A DNA stretch of 64,000 bases from Dugong dugon (Eukaryota > Chordata > Mammalia > Sirenia > Dugongidae), in NCBI GenBank assembly GCA_030035585.1, contig CM057462.1, positions 68,482,734-68,546,733 of the forward strand, in the 5' to 3' direction. The notes below the pieces were generated by a model that worked only from the letters and a program-made list of their open reading frames with translations, was not told the origin of the DNA and ran no database searches. The first letter of the stretch is position 1. Each line of letters begins with the position of its first letter. This document shows, piece by piece, positions 12,574-22,499 of this stretch. Position numbers and translations under genes: made by a program.

Positions 12574-12827
12574 ATGATATTGACATTTTTGAAGGTTATA
12601 AGCTAGTTATAGAATTTTTCTCATTTGAGTTCCTCTGATGTTTTCTTATGATTATATTCAGATTTTGTATTTTTGATTGAAATAATACATAAGTGATGTA
12701 TTCTTAGGGTATCACATCTGGATACACATGTCTATTTGCTCCCTGTTGGTGATGTTGTGATCGTTTGGTTAAAACATTGTTGTTTTCCCACTGTGTAACT
12801 ACTATTTTTTTCTTTTGTAGTTAATGA

Positions 12828-13050
12828 AAGGAGCCCTGGTAGCGCAGTGGTTAAAGTGCTCAGCTGCTAACTGGAAGGTTGGCAGTTTGAACCCACCAGC
12901 CACTCAGCGGAAGAAAGATGTGGCAGTCTGCTTCCATAAAGATTTACAGCCTTGGAAACCCTATGGGGCAGTTCTAGTCTGTCCTATAGGGTCGCTATGA
13001 GTTAGAATCGACTGGACGGCATTGAGTTTGTTTGTTTGTTTTGGTTTTGG
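12828..13050 (+). mobile_element. AfroSINE-type SINE, full-length form
   Basis: Head 'GGAGCCCTGGTAGCGCAGTG', middle 'GGAAGAAAGATGTGGCAGTC', 3' half 'TCGCTATGAGTTAGAATCGA', TTTG-rich tail. Direct repeat TAGTTAATGA / TAGTTAATAA at 12818-12827 and 13051-13060. One of the least diverged copies in the window. Confidence 0.9.
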
Positions 13051-13539
13051 TAGTTAATAAGTAATTTGTAGGTAGATAGTTTGTAACTATGTAAATATTC
13101 TATTCTTTATTAAACTCACTCCCCATAGATCTAGTATCTATATCAGGATCAAGTCAGGAGACAGAACACACTCAAAATTTGAACAGAGGAGTTTTAATAT
13201 AAAGAACTGTTAACTAGTAAAAGGTGGGTAACCATCAAAAGGGATAAAAGAGGATTCTAAGAGATCCAGAAGTAGCAAGAGAGAAAAAGCAGCTACTACC
13301 TCTAGGCTGAGAGAGAGTACACATTGAAGAGGCTAAGGATTTAGGAGATACCTTCCTCACTCTACCTCTTCCCTACAAAAAAACAAAACAAACAAAAAAA
13401 AAAAAACCAAGGCTGAGATTCAGACTTTTTCAAAGAGGGTGTGACTACAATAGGAATGCACAGGCCAGTGTGTGCCTAGAAGTGGCCACTGTCTGGGGAA
13501 AGTATTGCCTGAGGGTTTGTCCAGAGCTGGCCGGTAGAA

Positions 13540-13697
13540 GGAAACCCTGGTGGTATAGTGGTTAAGTGCTATGGCTGCTAACCAAAAGGTTGGCAGTTTG
13601 AATACACCAGGCGCTCCTTGGAAACTCTATAGGGTAGTTCTACTCTGTCCTATAGTGTTGTAGTCGACTCAGCTGGAACAGGTTTGGTTTTTTTTGG
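13540..13697 (+). mobile_element. AfroSINE-type SINE, short form
   Basis: 'CCCTGGTGGTATAGTGGTTA' head and 'CTCTGTCCTATAGTGTTG' 3' half, then a T-rich tail. TSD TGGCCGGTAGAA / TGGCCTGTAGAA at 13528-13539 and 13698-13709, one mismatch. Confidence 0.85.
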
Positions 13698-14006
13698 TGG
13701 CCTGTAGAAATGTCCTGTCAGTGGGGAAGCAGTTGCCTGAGGATACGGCCAGACGCTGCTGCAAAAGCAGCCTCCTGGAGCTGCCAAGAATGTAGCTGCT
13801 GGATGAGTAGGTGTGACCAGAGTATGTGGCTGGAGTCCATCTATTGAGGTCAGTTGAGGTGAGTCTACTACCTTCTACACAATAATCCACTGACTCTCAA
13901 GCTGAATAACAAAGGACACCCAAACCCAAACCTATTGCCATCGAGTTGACTCCAACTCATAGCAACCCTATAGGACAGGGTAGAACTGCCCCATAAAGTT
14001 TCCAAG

Positions 14007-14783
14007 CAGCAGTGTCACTAGGAAGGTGCAGGGGGTGTGGGGGTGCAGACCCTACTGGGTGACACTGTCAGAAGGGGTGACACCAAAATGATTGTCTATA
14101 AAATTTTTGTGCAGTGTTTTAGCAGAAATGTATTATTTTTTATAAAAATCTCTCTGTAGTTAGTTGTAACAACAAAAACATTTTTCATAAGCCCAGCTTA
14201 CATGTATCAACATACCTACAAGGCTAAAACTCTATGCTAATTTACTTTTTGAACCTTCTAATGCACTCTGGTCAGAGCTGACATTATTACCCAATTACAA
14301 TGACGCTTCTAATCACGTAGTTTTTTCTGCATGCACTAAAACACGTGTTGTTGTTTTCATTGCTGCTGGTGTGTTTATAGTCCCTGAGTTTGTCAAATTT
14401 TCTGGTGTTTTAGCTACAGATTGTGGTAATTAGTATTTGGGACCCTATACCAATAATTTTTTTTGGAGAATGAAGTAGTAGTAATTAAAGGAACAGAAGG
14501 AGAAAAGTCAAAAAAGTCTTCTAACAATATTGTAACTAATAATATTGTAATTCCATGTAGAAAGATTTTACAAAACAATTTTGTTATTAGTATTCATATA
14601 ATCTAAGAAATATTACATTTATGCAATTTACAACTGTATTTATCACATATTATTCTATGATTAAAATTGATAATAAACATTACTAAAGATTTTTTATGGT
14701 CTGATACCAGAGGAGGTCCATGGGGGGGAGGGGTGACACCATGTTTACCTCACTGGGTGACACCAACCCTAGTTATGCCACTG
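14007..14783. mobile_element. Non-autonomous hAT DNA transposon with 8-bp TSD
   Basis: 777 bp inserted in a SINE. The 8-bp duplication TTTCCAAG (13999-14006) / TTTCTAAG (14784-14791) is the hAT hallmark. Imperfect terminal inverted repeats: left 'CAGTGTCACTAGGAAGGTG' (after an extra CAG), and the right end read inward 'CAGTGGCATAACTAGGGTTG'. Subterminal 'GGGTGACAC' motifs occur at both ends in inverted arrangement. The interior is AT-rich with no transposase frame. Confidence 0.85.
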
Positions 14784-14807
14784 TTTCTAAGGCTGTAATC
14801 TTACGGA

Positions 14808-14974
14808 GGGAACCCTGGTGGCATAGTGGTTAAGTTCTATGACTGCTAACCAAAAGGCTGGCAGTTTGAATCCACCAGGTGCTCCTTGGAAACTCTATGG
14901 GGCAGTTCCATCCTGTACTATAGGGTTGCTATGAGTTGGAATCCACTCGACTGCAAAGGGTTTGGGTTTTTTTT
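14808..14974 (+). mobile_element. AfroSINE-type SINE inserted in another SINE
   Basis: 'GGAACCCTGGTGGCATAGTG' to 'TTGCTATGAGTTGGAATCCA' and a T-rich tail. TSD TAATCTTACGGA / TAATCTTACAGA at 14796-14807 and 14975-14986. Confidence 0.9.
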
Positions 14975-16443
14975 TAATCTTACAGAAGCAGACTGTTGTA
15001 TCTTTCTCCTGCAGAGCAACTGGTGGGTTCCAGCCACTGACGTTTTGTTTAGCAGCCAAGCACATAACCACCTTGCCACCAGGACTCCTAATAACATGTG
15101 AAGGAGGACTGAAACCAGGAACAAATATACCTTCCAGTTGCTATCACATTACAGTGTCCGTACATCGCCCTCTATCGACAAAGCTTTAACATCGTGCCAG
15201 CTGGCAAAGGAGAAATGTTTACAGGGTGGATCCAGTATCATAAAGCAGGACAAAAAAGGGGGGGATTTCAGGACTGGGAGACAATAACTGATAACTGGCA
15301 CAGTACAGCATCCATTGATGATTATTGTCCAAGTTTGTTTTACTATGATAGTTGAAAACTAGTGACTTTCTAATCCTTTGATTTTGTCAATATGATGAAT
15401 TAGAAATGCTTGTCTTGGAGTAGTTTTAATTAACGTTATTTCTCTTATTATGAGTCAAGTAGACTATTTTGTGAATTATTTGTTCATGTCTTTTGTACAT
15501 GTTCTATGGGATTTTTGGCCTAATTTTCCTTGATTAAAACTTATTTATGTATTTGTATTCTTTTTTATATTAGGAATGTAAGCCCTTCATCTTATATACT
15601 GCAAATATTTTCTACCAATTTCTTATTTATCTTTTTATTTTTGCTGTGTTATATACTGAAATATTTTCTACCAGTTTGTTGCTTGTCTTTTGATTTTTGC
15701 TTATGATGTCTCTTGCCACACAAAACAAATATTTTCGTTTTCACATTGTCAAATTTATCAATCTTTTCTCTTATTGCATTGGGATTTTGAATTATAACTA
15801 GAAAGCTTTCTCTTAACCCAAGTTTTATTCTAGTTCTTGTATAGTTTCAGTTTTTTAATCATTTAAATCTCTGATCCTTTTGGAATTTATTTTTACATGT
15901 GGAGCTAATTTTATCCTTTTCCAAATGACTACCTGGTTATCCTGGGACCATTTAGTAAAAAGTTTGTCTTTATTCCAGTGATTTAACCTATTTATCATAA
16001 ATTAAAATTTCCAAATGTTCTTGGGTCTATTTCTGGACTTTTTCACTAATCTCTTGGTCTATTTGTATACCAGTACCATACTTTTTAACATACAGAGGCA
16101 TTGTAATACATTTTAATATCTGGTAGAGCTATTCCTCCCTCAATATTTTTGGATAGCTATTCATGTGTTCATTTTTTTATATGAACTTTATTAACAACTT
16201 GTCTAGTTCCAGAGAAAATCTTGTTGGTGTTTTATTAGGATTGTATTAAATTTATAAATTAATGTGGAGAAAACATACATCTTGATGTTGAAAGGTCCTT
16301 TTCAAGAATGAGGGAGCCTTTCCATTTGTTCAAGTCTAGTTTTGTGTCTTTCAGAAGTGGTGTATAGATTTCTTCATACAGGTTTTTCATATTTCTTGGT
16401 AAGTTCATTCCTAAGAATTTTATTTTTGCTATCATGAATGGAG

Positions 16444-16613
16444 AAACTCTGGTGGGGTAGTGGTTAAGAGCTATAGCTGCTAACCAAAAGGTCAGCAGTT
16501 TGAATCCATCAGCTGCTCCTTGGAAATCCTATGGGGCAGTTCTGCTCTGTCCTATAGGGTCACTATGAGTCAGAATCAACTTGATGGCAATGGGTTTGGT
16601 TTTTTTTTGTTTT
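16444..16613 (+). mobile_element. AfroSINE-type SINE, short form
   Basis: 'CTGGTGGGGTAGTGGTTAAG' to 'CACTATGAGTCAGAATCAAC' plus T-rich tail. TSD ATGAATGGAG / ATAAATGGAG at 16434-16443 and 16614-16623. Sits in ORF2 text of old L1 copy 2. Confidence 0.85.
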
Positions 16614-16717
16614 GTTATAAATGGAGTTTTATCTGCCATTATATCTTCTAATTGATTATTATTGGTGTATATGAAGGCTATAGATTTTAATATTAATATT
16701 ATATCCCAATACCTTAC

Positions 16718-17183
16718 TGTATTAGTTTCCTAGGGCTGCCATAAAAAATTGTCACAAACTTAGTGGCTTAAAGCAACAGGAATTTGTTCTGTCATAGTTC
16801 TAGAGACTAGAAGTTCAAAATCAAAGTGTTGGTAAGGCTATGCACCCTCTGAAGGCTCTAGGGAGGAATCCTTCTTTGCTTCTTCCTAACTTGCTGGTGG
16901 TTTCTGGAAATTCTTGGTGTTCCTTGGCTTGTAGCTTCATCAGTCCAATCTTTGCCTCTGTCAGCACATGGCCTTCTTCCTTCTGTGTCTCTGTGTCTCC
17001 AATCCTCTCTCTCTTTATAAGGACACCAGTCATTGGGTTTAGGGTCCACCTCAATCCAGTATGACTGCATCATAGCTTGATTACATCTACAGAGACCGTA
17101 TTTCCAAATAAGGTCACATTAACAGGTTCTGGGGGTTAGGATTTCAGCATGTCTTTTGGGGGGACACAATTCAACCCACAACA
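16718..17183 (-). mobile_element. Solo MLT1-type LTR with perfect 5-bp TSD
   Basis: 466 bp bounded by TG and CA; perfect CTTAC at 16713-16717 and 17184-17188. 'TTAGTTTCCTAGGGCTGCCA', 'TTATAAGGACACCAGTCATT' and 'GGACACAATTCAACCCACAA' are textbook MLT1 (MaLR) LTR text in reverse complement. Short frames within it on both strands are not genes. Confidence 0.9.
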
Positions 17184-17344
17184 CTTACTAAATTCTTTGT
17201 TTGAATTGGTTGTCTTCTTGATTCTCTAGGATTTTCGAAGTGTACTATCATGCCTTCTAAAAATACAAATAGTTTTACTTGCTTTTTTCCAATTCTTATA
17301 CCTTTAATCATTTTATATAATTGTGTTGACTGATATCACTAGTA

Positions 17345-17650
17345 CAGGTAGTCCCCGACTTATGACATATTCAAGTTACAATGAACCGCACTTATGACTG
17401 TCTATTTTTTTCTATCTTATCATTGGTAATATGTACTATATACAGTGTTGCAGTGTGTAATTTGCTGATGTTATCATTCTCAGATGTTCACTGTCAGATG
17501 TTCAAAGATAGGATTTATGAAGAGACTGATAATAAAAGGCAATAGTAATGAAAACTAAAAAAAAAAAAAAAGAGGTGTTTGACTTGAGTTAGAACCGACT
17601 TACAATGGAGTCGTCGGAAGGGAAGCCTGTCGTAAGTGGGGGTCTACCTG
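17345..17650. mobile_element. Tigger-like (Tc1/mariner) MITE, 306 bp
   Basis: Terminal inverted repeats 'CAGGTAGTCCCCGACTTATG' and, read inward from the right, 'CAGGTAGACCCCCACTTACG'. Flanked by TA at 17343-17344 and 17651-17652. Inserted in old L1 ORF2. No transposase frame; internally deleted non-autonomous copy. Confidence 0.85.
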
Positions 17651-17748
17651 TATAATGTTAAATAAGAGTGGAGATAGTGGACATTCTTGTCTTATTCCTT
17701 ATGACTCTAGTGTTTCCCTATTAAGTAACATGCTAGGTTTTGGACTGA

Positions 17749-17778
17749 ATATATATATATATATTATATATATATATA
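17749..17778. repeat. (TA)n simple repeat
   Basis: Alternating AT tract with one break, within old L1. Confidence 0.9.
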
Positions 17779-19631
17779 ACCAATATACTATTCCATTGCT
17801 ATTTTCTCAAGTGTTTTTATTAGAATGACTACTGAGTTTTGTCAAACATGTTTTCAGCATCTATGGAAATACCAAGTGATGTTCTTTTTATAACTGTTAA
17901 TATGGTTAATTATGTTAATTAATTTCTTAATATTGCACCATCCTTGCATTTTTGGTGTAAATCTCACTTGATTGAGATATATCTTTAAAATTTCATATAG
18001 TTTTTAAACAATATTTTCTTGTATTTTTGATGGAAGTATACGCAGCAAATCAGGTTCCATTCAACAACTTCTACATATAATGTTCAGTGACACTGGTTAC
18101 ATTCTTTACATTTTGTCAGCATTTTCATTATTTCCATTCCCATTAACTTAGTCTCACTGCCTCCCAAAGTTCGCATCCATGCTTTAGAGTAACTGTTGTT
18201 CATTGGTCTCATGTAGATAATTTTTTAAAAGAGCACAGTACTCAAGGGTGACATTCTTTACTTTTGTGCTAAGCTAATATTTAATTAAAAGGTGACTCGA
18301 CGGGGTAGTTTCAGTTCAAGGTTTAAAGAGTATCTCAGGGCAATAGTCTTGGGGATTCCTCCAGTCTCAATGGGTCCAATAAGTCTGGATTCTTTGAGAA
18401 TTTGAAGTTCTGTTCCACATTTTTCTCCCTTTCTATCAAGATACATCTGTTGTGACCCTGAGCAAAATGTTTGGTAGTGGTAGTCAGGCACCATCTAGTT
18501 CTTCTGGTCTTGAGGTAGAGGAGGCCATGGTTCATGGAGACAATTAGTCCTGTAGTCTGGTTCCTTCTCTGATTCTTGGGTTTCCTTCTTTCTCTTTTGC
18601 TCCAGACAAATAGAGACCAAGAGTTGTATCTTAGCTGGCCACTTGCAAGTTTATAAGATCCTAGGCACTGCTCACCAAATTAGGATGTAGAACATAAACT
18701 TTATGAACTATATTATGCCAATTGACTAAATTGTCTCATGAGACTATAACCCTAAGTCTCCAAACCAAGAAAACTAATCATGTGTGGTGATTGGATATAT
18801 CTAAAAACTATCAGTATTTGTAGCCCCTATTTGTTTGTTTTATATATATATTTTTGTTGTTGTTGTTGCAAAATTATATATAACATAGCATTTACCAATA
18901 CATCATTTTTCTTGTGTACAACTTAGTAGCATCAGCTACACTAGTCAAGCTGTGCATACTTTACCCACATTTGGTGCTATCCTTCTCATCGCCATAAACA
19001 AAAAGTGACTACTATATAGGGAATGACTCCCCCTCTTACCCACTCCCCATCTCTGGTAACCACCAATGAACGTTGCTTTCTGTATATATACCTATTCTTG
19101 ACATTTCATAGAAGTGAAATCATATGGTATTTGTCCTTTTGTGATTGACTTATTTCACTGAGCATAACATACTCCAGGTTCATCCATGTTGCAAGATGTT
19201 TTGGAACTTCTTCTTTATGGCTAAGTAGTATTCCACTGTATGTATGTACCACATTTTGTTATCCATTCATCCTTTGGTGGGCACTTAGGTTATTTGCATC
19301 TTATTGCTATTTTGAGTAGTGCTGCAATGAACATAGATGTGCATATGTCTATTCGTGTATCTTCTATTAGATTCCTATGGTATATACCTAGGAGTGGAAT
19401 TGCTAGGTCATAAGGTAGTTATATTTTTAATTTTTTTGAAGAATTGCCATACTGTTTCCCACAGCAGTTGTACAATTTTATGTTCCCATCAGCAATGGAT
19501 GGATGAGGATTCGAATCTCCCCACATCCTCACCAACATTTGTTGTTTTTTGTTTTTTTGATTAATGCCGTTTTAGCAGGTGTGAGGTGGTATGTCATTGG
19601 AGTTTTGATTCACATCTCTCTAATAGCTAAT

Positions 19632-19786
19632 AGCCCTGGTAGTGCAGTGGCTAAGAGCTCAGGCTTCTAACCAAAACGTTGGCAGTTTGAATCCACAAGC
19701 CGCTCCTTGGAAACCCTATGGGACAGTTCTACTCTGCCCTATAGGGTCACTGTGAGTCGGAATTTACTCAACGGCACTGGGGTTTT
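19632..19786 (+). mobile_element. AfroSINE-type SINE, short form
   Basis: 'AGCCCTGGTAGTGCAGTGGC' to 'GTCACTGTGAGTCGGAATTT'. TSD TAATAGCTAAT / TAAAAGCTAAT at 19621-19631 and 19787-19797. Lies inside L1 copy 3. Confidence 0.85.
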
Positions 19787-19989
19787 CTAAAAGCTAATGA
19801 CAATGAGCAGTTTTTCACATGTTTGTTGGTCACTTGAATGTCCTCTTTGAAAAGTGTCTGTTCATGCCCTTTGCCCATTTTTTGATTGGATTATTTGGTT
19901 TTTGTTGTTAAGTTTAAAAGTTTTATATATTTTTTGGTTACTAGATCCTTATCTGATATGTTGTTCCTGAAAAATTTTTCCCAGTATGT

Positions 19990-21120
19990 TGTTGTTGTTA
20001 GGTGCCATCAAGTTGATTCTGACTCATAGCAACCCTATGTACAACTGAATGAAACACTGCCCGCTCCTGCACCATCCTCATGATCATTGTTATCCTTGAG
20101 CCACATTGTTGCAGCCACTGTGTCAATCCATCTTGTTGAGGGTCTTCCTATTTCTGATGACCCTGTACTTTACCAAGCATGATGTCCTCCTCTAGCAATG
20201 GATCCCTCCTGATAACATGTCCAAAGTATGTGAGACATAGTCTCGCCATTGTTGCTTCTAAGGAGCATTGTAGCAGTACTTCTTCCAAGACTGATTTGAT
20301 CATTTTTTTGGCAGTCCATGGTGTATTCAATATTCTTTGCCAACACCACAATTCAAAGGTGTCAATTCTTCTTCGGTCTTCCTTATTCATCATCCAGCTT
20401 TCACATGCATATGAGCCAATTGAAAACACCACTGCTTGGGTCAGGTACACCTAGTCCTTAAAGTGACATCTTTGCTTTTTAACACTTTAAAGAGGTCTTT
20501 TGCAGCAGATTTGCCCAGTGCAATGGGTCTTTTGATTTCTTGGCTGCTGCTTCCATGGATGTTGACTGTGCATCCAAGTAAAATGAAATCCTTGACAGCT
20601 TCAATCATTTCTCCGTTTATCATGATGTTACTTACTGATCCAGTTGTGAGGATTTTATTTTCTTTATGTTGAGGTGTAATCCTTATTGAAGGCTGTAGTC
20701 TTTGATCTTCATTAGTAAGTGCTTCAAGTCCCCTTCACTTTCAGTAAGCAAAGTTGTGTCATCTGCATATTGCAGGTTGTTAATGAGTCTTCCTCCAATT
20801 CTGATGCTGCGTTCCTCTTCGAATAGTCCACCTTCTCTGATTATTTGCTCAGTATACAGATTGAATAAGTATGATGAAAGGACACAACCTTGATGCACAC
20901 CTTTCCTGACTTTAAACCACACAGTATCCCCTTGTTCTGTTCCAGCGACTGCTTCTTGATCAATGTATAGGTTCCGTGTGATCACAATTAAGTGTTCTGG
21001 GATTCCCACTGTTTACAATGTTATAATTCTGTTATAATTTGTTATGATCCGTACAGTGGAATGCCTTTACATAGTCAATAAAACACAGATAAACATCTTT
21101 CTGATATTCTCTGCTTTCAG
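19990..21120 (-). mobile_element. 5'-truncated RTE-class LINE with 9-bp TSD
   Basis: 1131 bp flanked by a perfect CCAGTATGT at 19981-19989 and 21121-21129. The minus-strand 3' end carries a (GTT)n-complement tail. Conceptual translation of the reverse strand gives the RTE reverse transcriptase core: 'GVHQGCVLSSYLFNLY' and the catalytic 'LQYADDTTLL' (frame 20683-21009). The C-terminal region follows with 'FELWCWQRILNTPWTAKK' and 'YFGHVIRRDPLLEEDIM' (20148-20450). At least two frame changes separate these pieces, so it is dead. It lacks the endonuclease through 5' truncation. Confidence 0.9.
20148..21009 (-). pseudogene. RTE reverse transcriptase, C-terminal remnant
   Basis: Three minus-strand frames (20683-21009, 20441-20623, 20148-20450) are successive parts of one RTE ORF2: palm with YADD box, then thumb/C-terminal region with a W-rich 'CWQRILNTPW' segment. 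In the family the full protein has an N-terminal APE-like endonuclease, which is missing here. The frame changes between pieces show a non-functional copy. Confidence 0.85.
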
Positions 21121-21371
21121 CCAGTATGTAGGTTGTCTTTTTCCTCTTAAGAAAGACTTTTGATAATCATATGTATCTAATTTTTTTGAAGTCCCAGTTA
21201 TCTAATTTGTCTTCTGCTGTTCATGCATTTGTAATTGCGTTGATAATCTTATCATTAAAAAAAATTAGGTTCCATACTTTTGCCTCTATGTTTTCTTCCA
21301 AGAATCTTATAATTTTAGCTTTAACATTTAGGTACTTGATCCATTTTTTTTTTTTTATATTTTATTATACT

Positions 21372-21690
21372 TCAGGTGAAGGCTTACAGAACAAATAGTT
21401 TCTCATGAAACAGTAGTACACATGTTGTTTTATGACACTGGTTAACAACCCCACAACATATCAACCCTCTAACTTCTCAACCTTTTTTTCTTGGTGAAAA
21501 TACACATAGCCAAAGATACACCATTTCAAAAGTTTCTACATGCACAGTTCAGTGACATTGACTATGCTCTTCCAATTGTGCTGTTATTCTCACTTAAGAT
21601 GATGGCTTACAGAACAAAATAGTTTCTCATTTAACAGTTACTACAAATGTTGCCCTATGACAATGGTTAACAATTTCACAACACATCAAC
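21372..21690 (-). repeat. Duplicated tail in L1 3' UTR
   Basis: Two related segments, 21372-21465 and 21597-21690, each contain 'GGCTTACAGAACAAA', 'AGTTTCTCAT' and 'TGGTTAACAA', separated by unrelated text including 'CTTGGTGAAAATACACATAG'. The same arrangement occurs, inverted, at 59572-59905. Confidence 0.8.
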
Positions 21691-22499
21691 AATATCCTTA
21701 CTCAACCTTGGGTTCCCTATCACCAGCTTCCTTTCCCCTTCTGCCTTCTGGCCCCTGTCACTGGACTCCTGTACCACGTTAGTCTCATTTGGTTTTACGG
21801 GGCTGTCCACTCCCAGGCTGAACAGTGAACCTCGGAGGTAACTTCACCACTGAGCTAAAAGGGTGTCTGGGGGCCATACTCTCGAGGTTTCTCCAGTCTC
21901 CTTTAGGCCAGTAAATCTGGTTTTTTTTTTGTGCGTTAGAATTATGCTCTACATCCTTCTCCAGCTCTGTCCAGAACCCTCTGTTGTGATCCTGGTCAGA
22001 GCAATCAGTGGTGGTAGCCGGGCCCCATCTAGCTGTACTGGGCTCAGTCCGGTGGAGGCCTTGGTAGCTGTGGACAATTAGTCCTTTAGACTAATCTTTT
22101 CCTTGTATCCTGTTCTCTTCATTCTCCCTTGCTTCCGAAGGGATGAGACCAGTGGAGTATCTTAGATGGCTGCTCACAGGCTTTTAAGACCCCAGGCACT
22201 ACTCACCAAGGTAGAATGAAGAGCATTGTCTTTCTAAGCTGTGTCATGCCAATTGAGCTAGATGTTCCCTGAGACCATGGTCCCCACAGCCCTCCGCCCA
22301 ACAATTCAGTCCCTCAGGGTGTTTGGATGTGTCTATGGGGCTTCCATGACCTTTCTTTGTACAGGTTGTGCTAGTTTCTCCTGTATTGTGTACTGTCTCA
22401 CCCTTCACCCAAGATACCACTTATCTATTGTCCATTTAGTATTTCCCCCCCACCCCTCCCATCCCTGGTAACCAACAAAGATTGTTACTTTTTGTGTGT

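Larger units (their letters stand above)
13919..15088 (-). mobile_element. AfroSINE-type SINE split by a hAT and a second SINE
   Basis: Minus-strand SINE in three pieces. 13919-14006 is the 3' half ('GAGTTGACTCCAACTCATAG'). 14792-14807 is 'GCTGTAATCTTACGGA'. 14987-15088 is the middle and head, ending 'CCACCAGGACTCC'. Splicing out 14007-14791 and 14808-14986 gives one colinear SINE. Flanks share AATAACA. Confidence 0.85.
13139..15307. mobile_element. LTR-like element, heavily interrupted
   Basis: Sequence inserted in the 3' UTR of old L1 copy 2, bounded by GTATC (13134-13138) / GCATC (15308-15312). The right end is CA; the left end is TA where TG is expected. Pieces such as 'GAGTTTTAATATAAAGAACT' and 'GCTGGCAAAGGAGAAATGTT' belong to an ancient mammalian repeat I recognise but cannot name. 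Removing the SINEs and hAT inside leaves roughly 0.8 kb, an LTR-like size. Orientation is unclear. Confidence 0.45.
11067..17995 (-). mobile_element. Old L1 (copy 2) with many insertions
   Basis: Begins with an A/T tract and a long ancient 3' UTR ('TTTTGAAATAATTTCAAACT', 'ATTTAACATTGATACAATAC'). It continues at 12574 ('TATTGACATTTTTGAAGG'), at 13060, and after a composite insertion at 15308 ('CATCCATTGATGATTATTGT'). It then runs through ORF2 C-terminus and RT text to about 17995. Joining across each insertion restores L1 order, and this is what proves the nesting. Hosts LTRs at 11554, 13139 and 16718, SINEs at 12828 and 16444, and a Tigger-like element at 17345. No coding frame remains. Confidence 0.7.
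18005..21340 (-). mobile_element. L1 (copy 3), 5'-truncated, with SINE and RTE inside
   Basis: Starts with the same 3' UTR type as 8134-9478 ('GAAGTATACGCAGCAAATCA', 'TTCAGTGACACTGGTTACAT'). It continues through ORF2 C-terminal text (19040-19620, 19797-19980, 21130-21340), ending where a poly-T tract starts the next L1. Interrupted by a SINE at 19632 and an RTE at 19990; removing the RTE restores L1 text. Frames are broken. Confidence 0.8.

Noticed and set aside
17749..17778. TA-rich palindromic tract as possible origin or cruciform signal
   Set aside because: Ordinary dinucleotide microsatellite within L1 debris; no other supporting feature.
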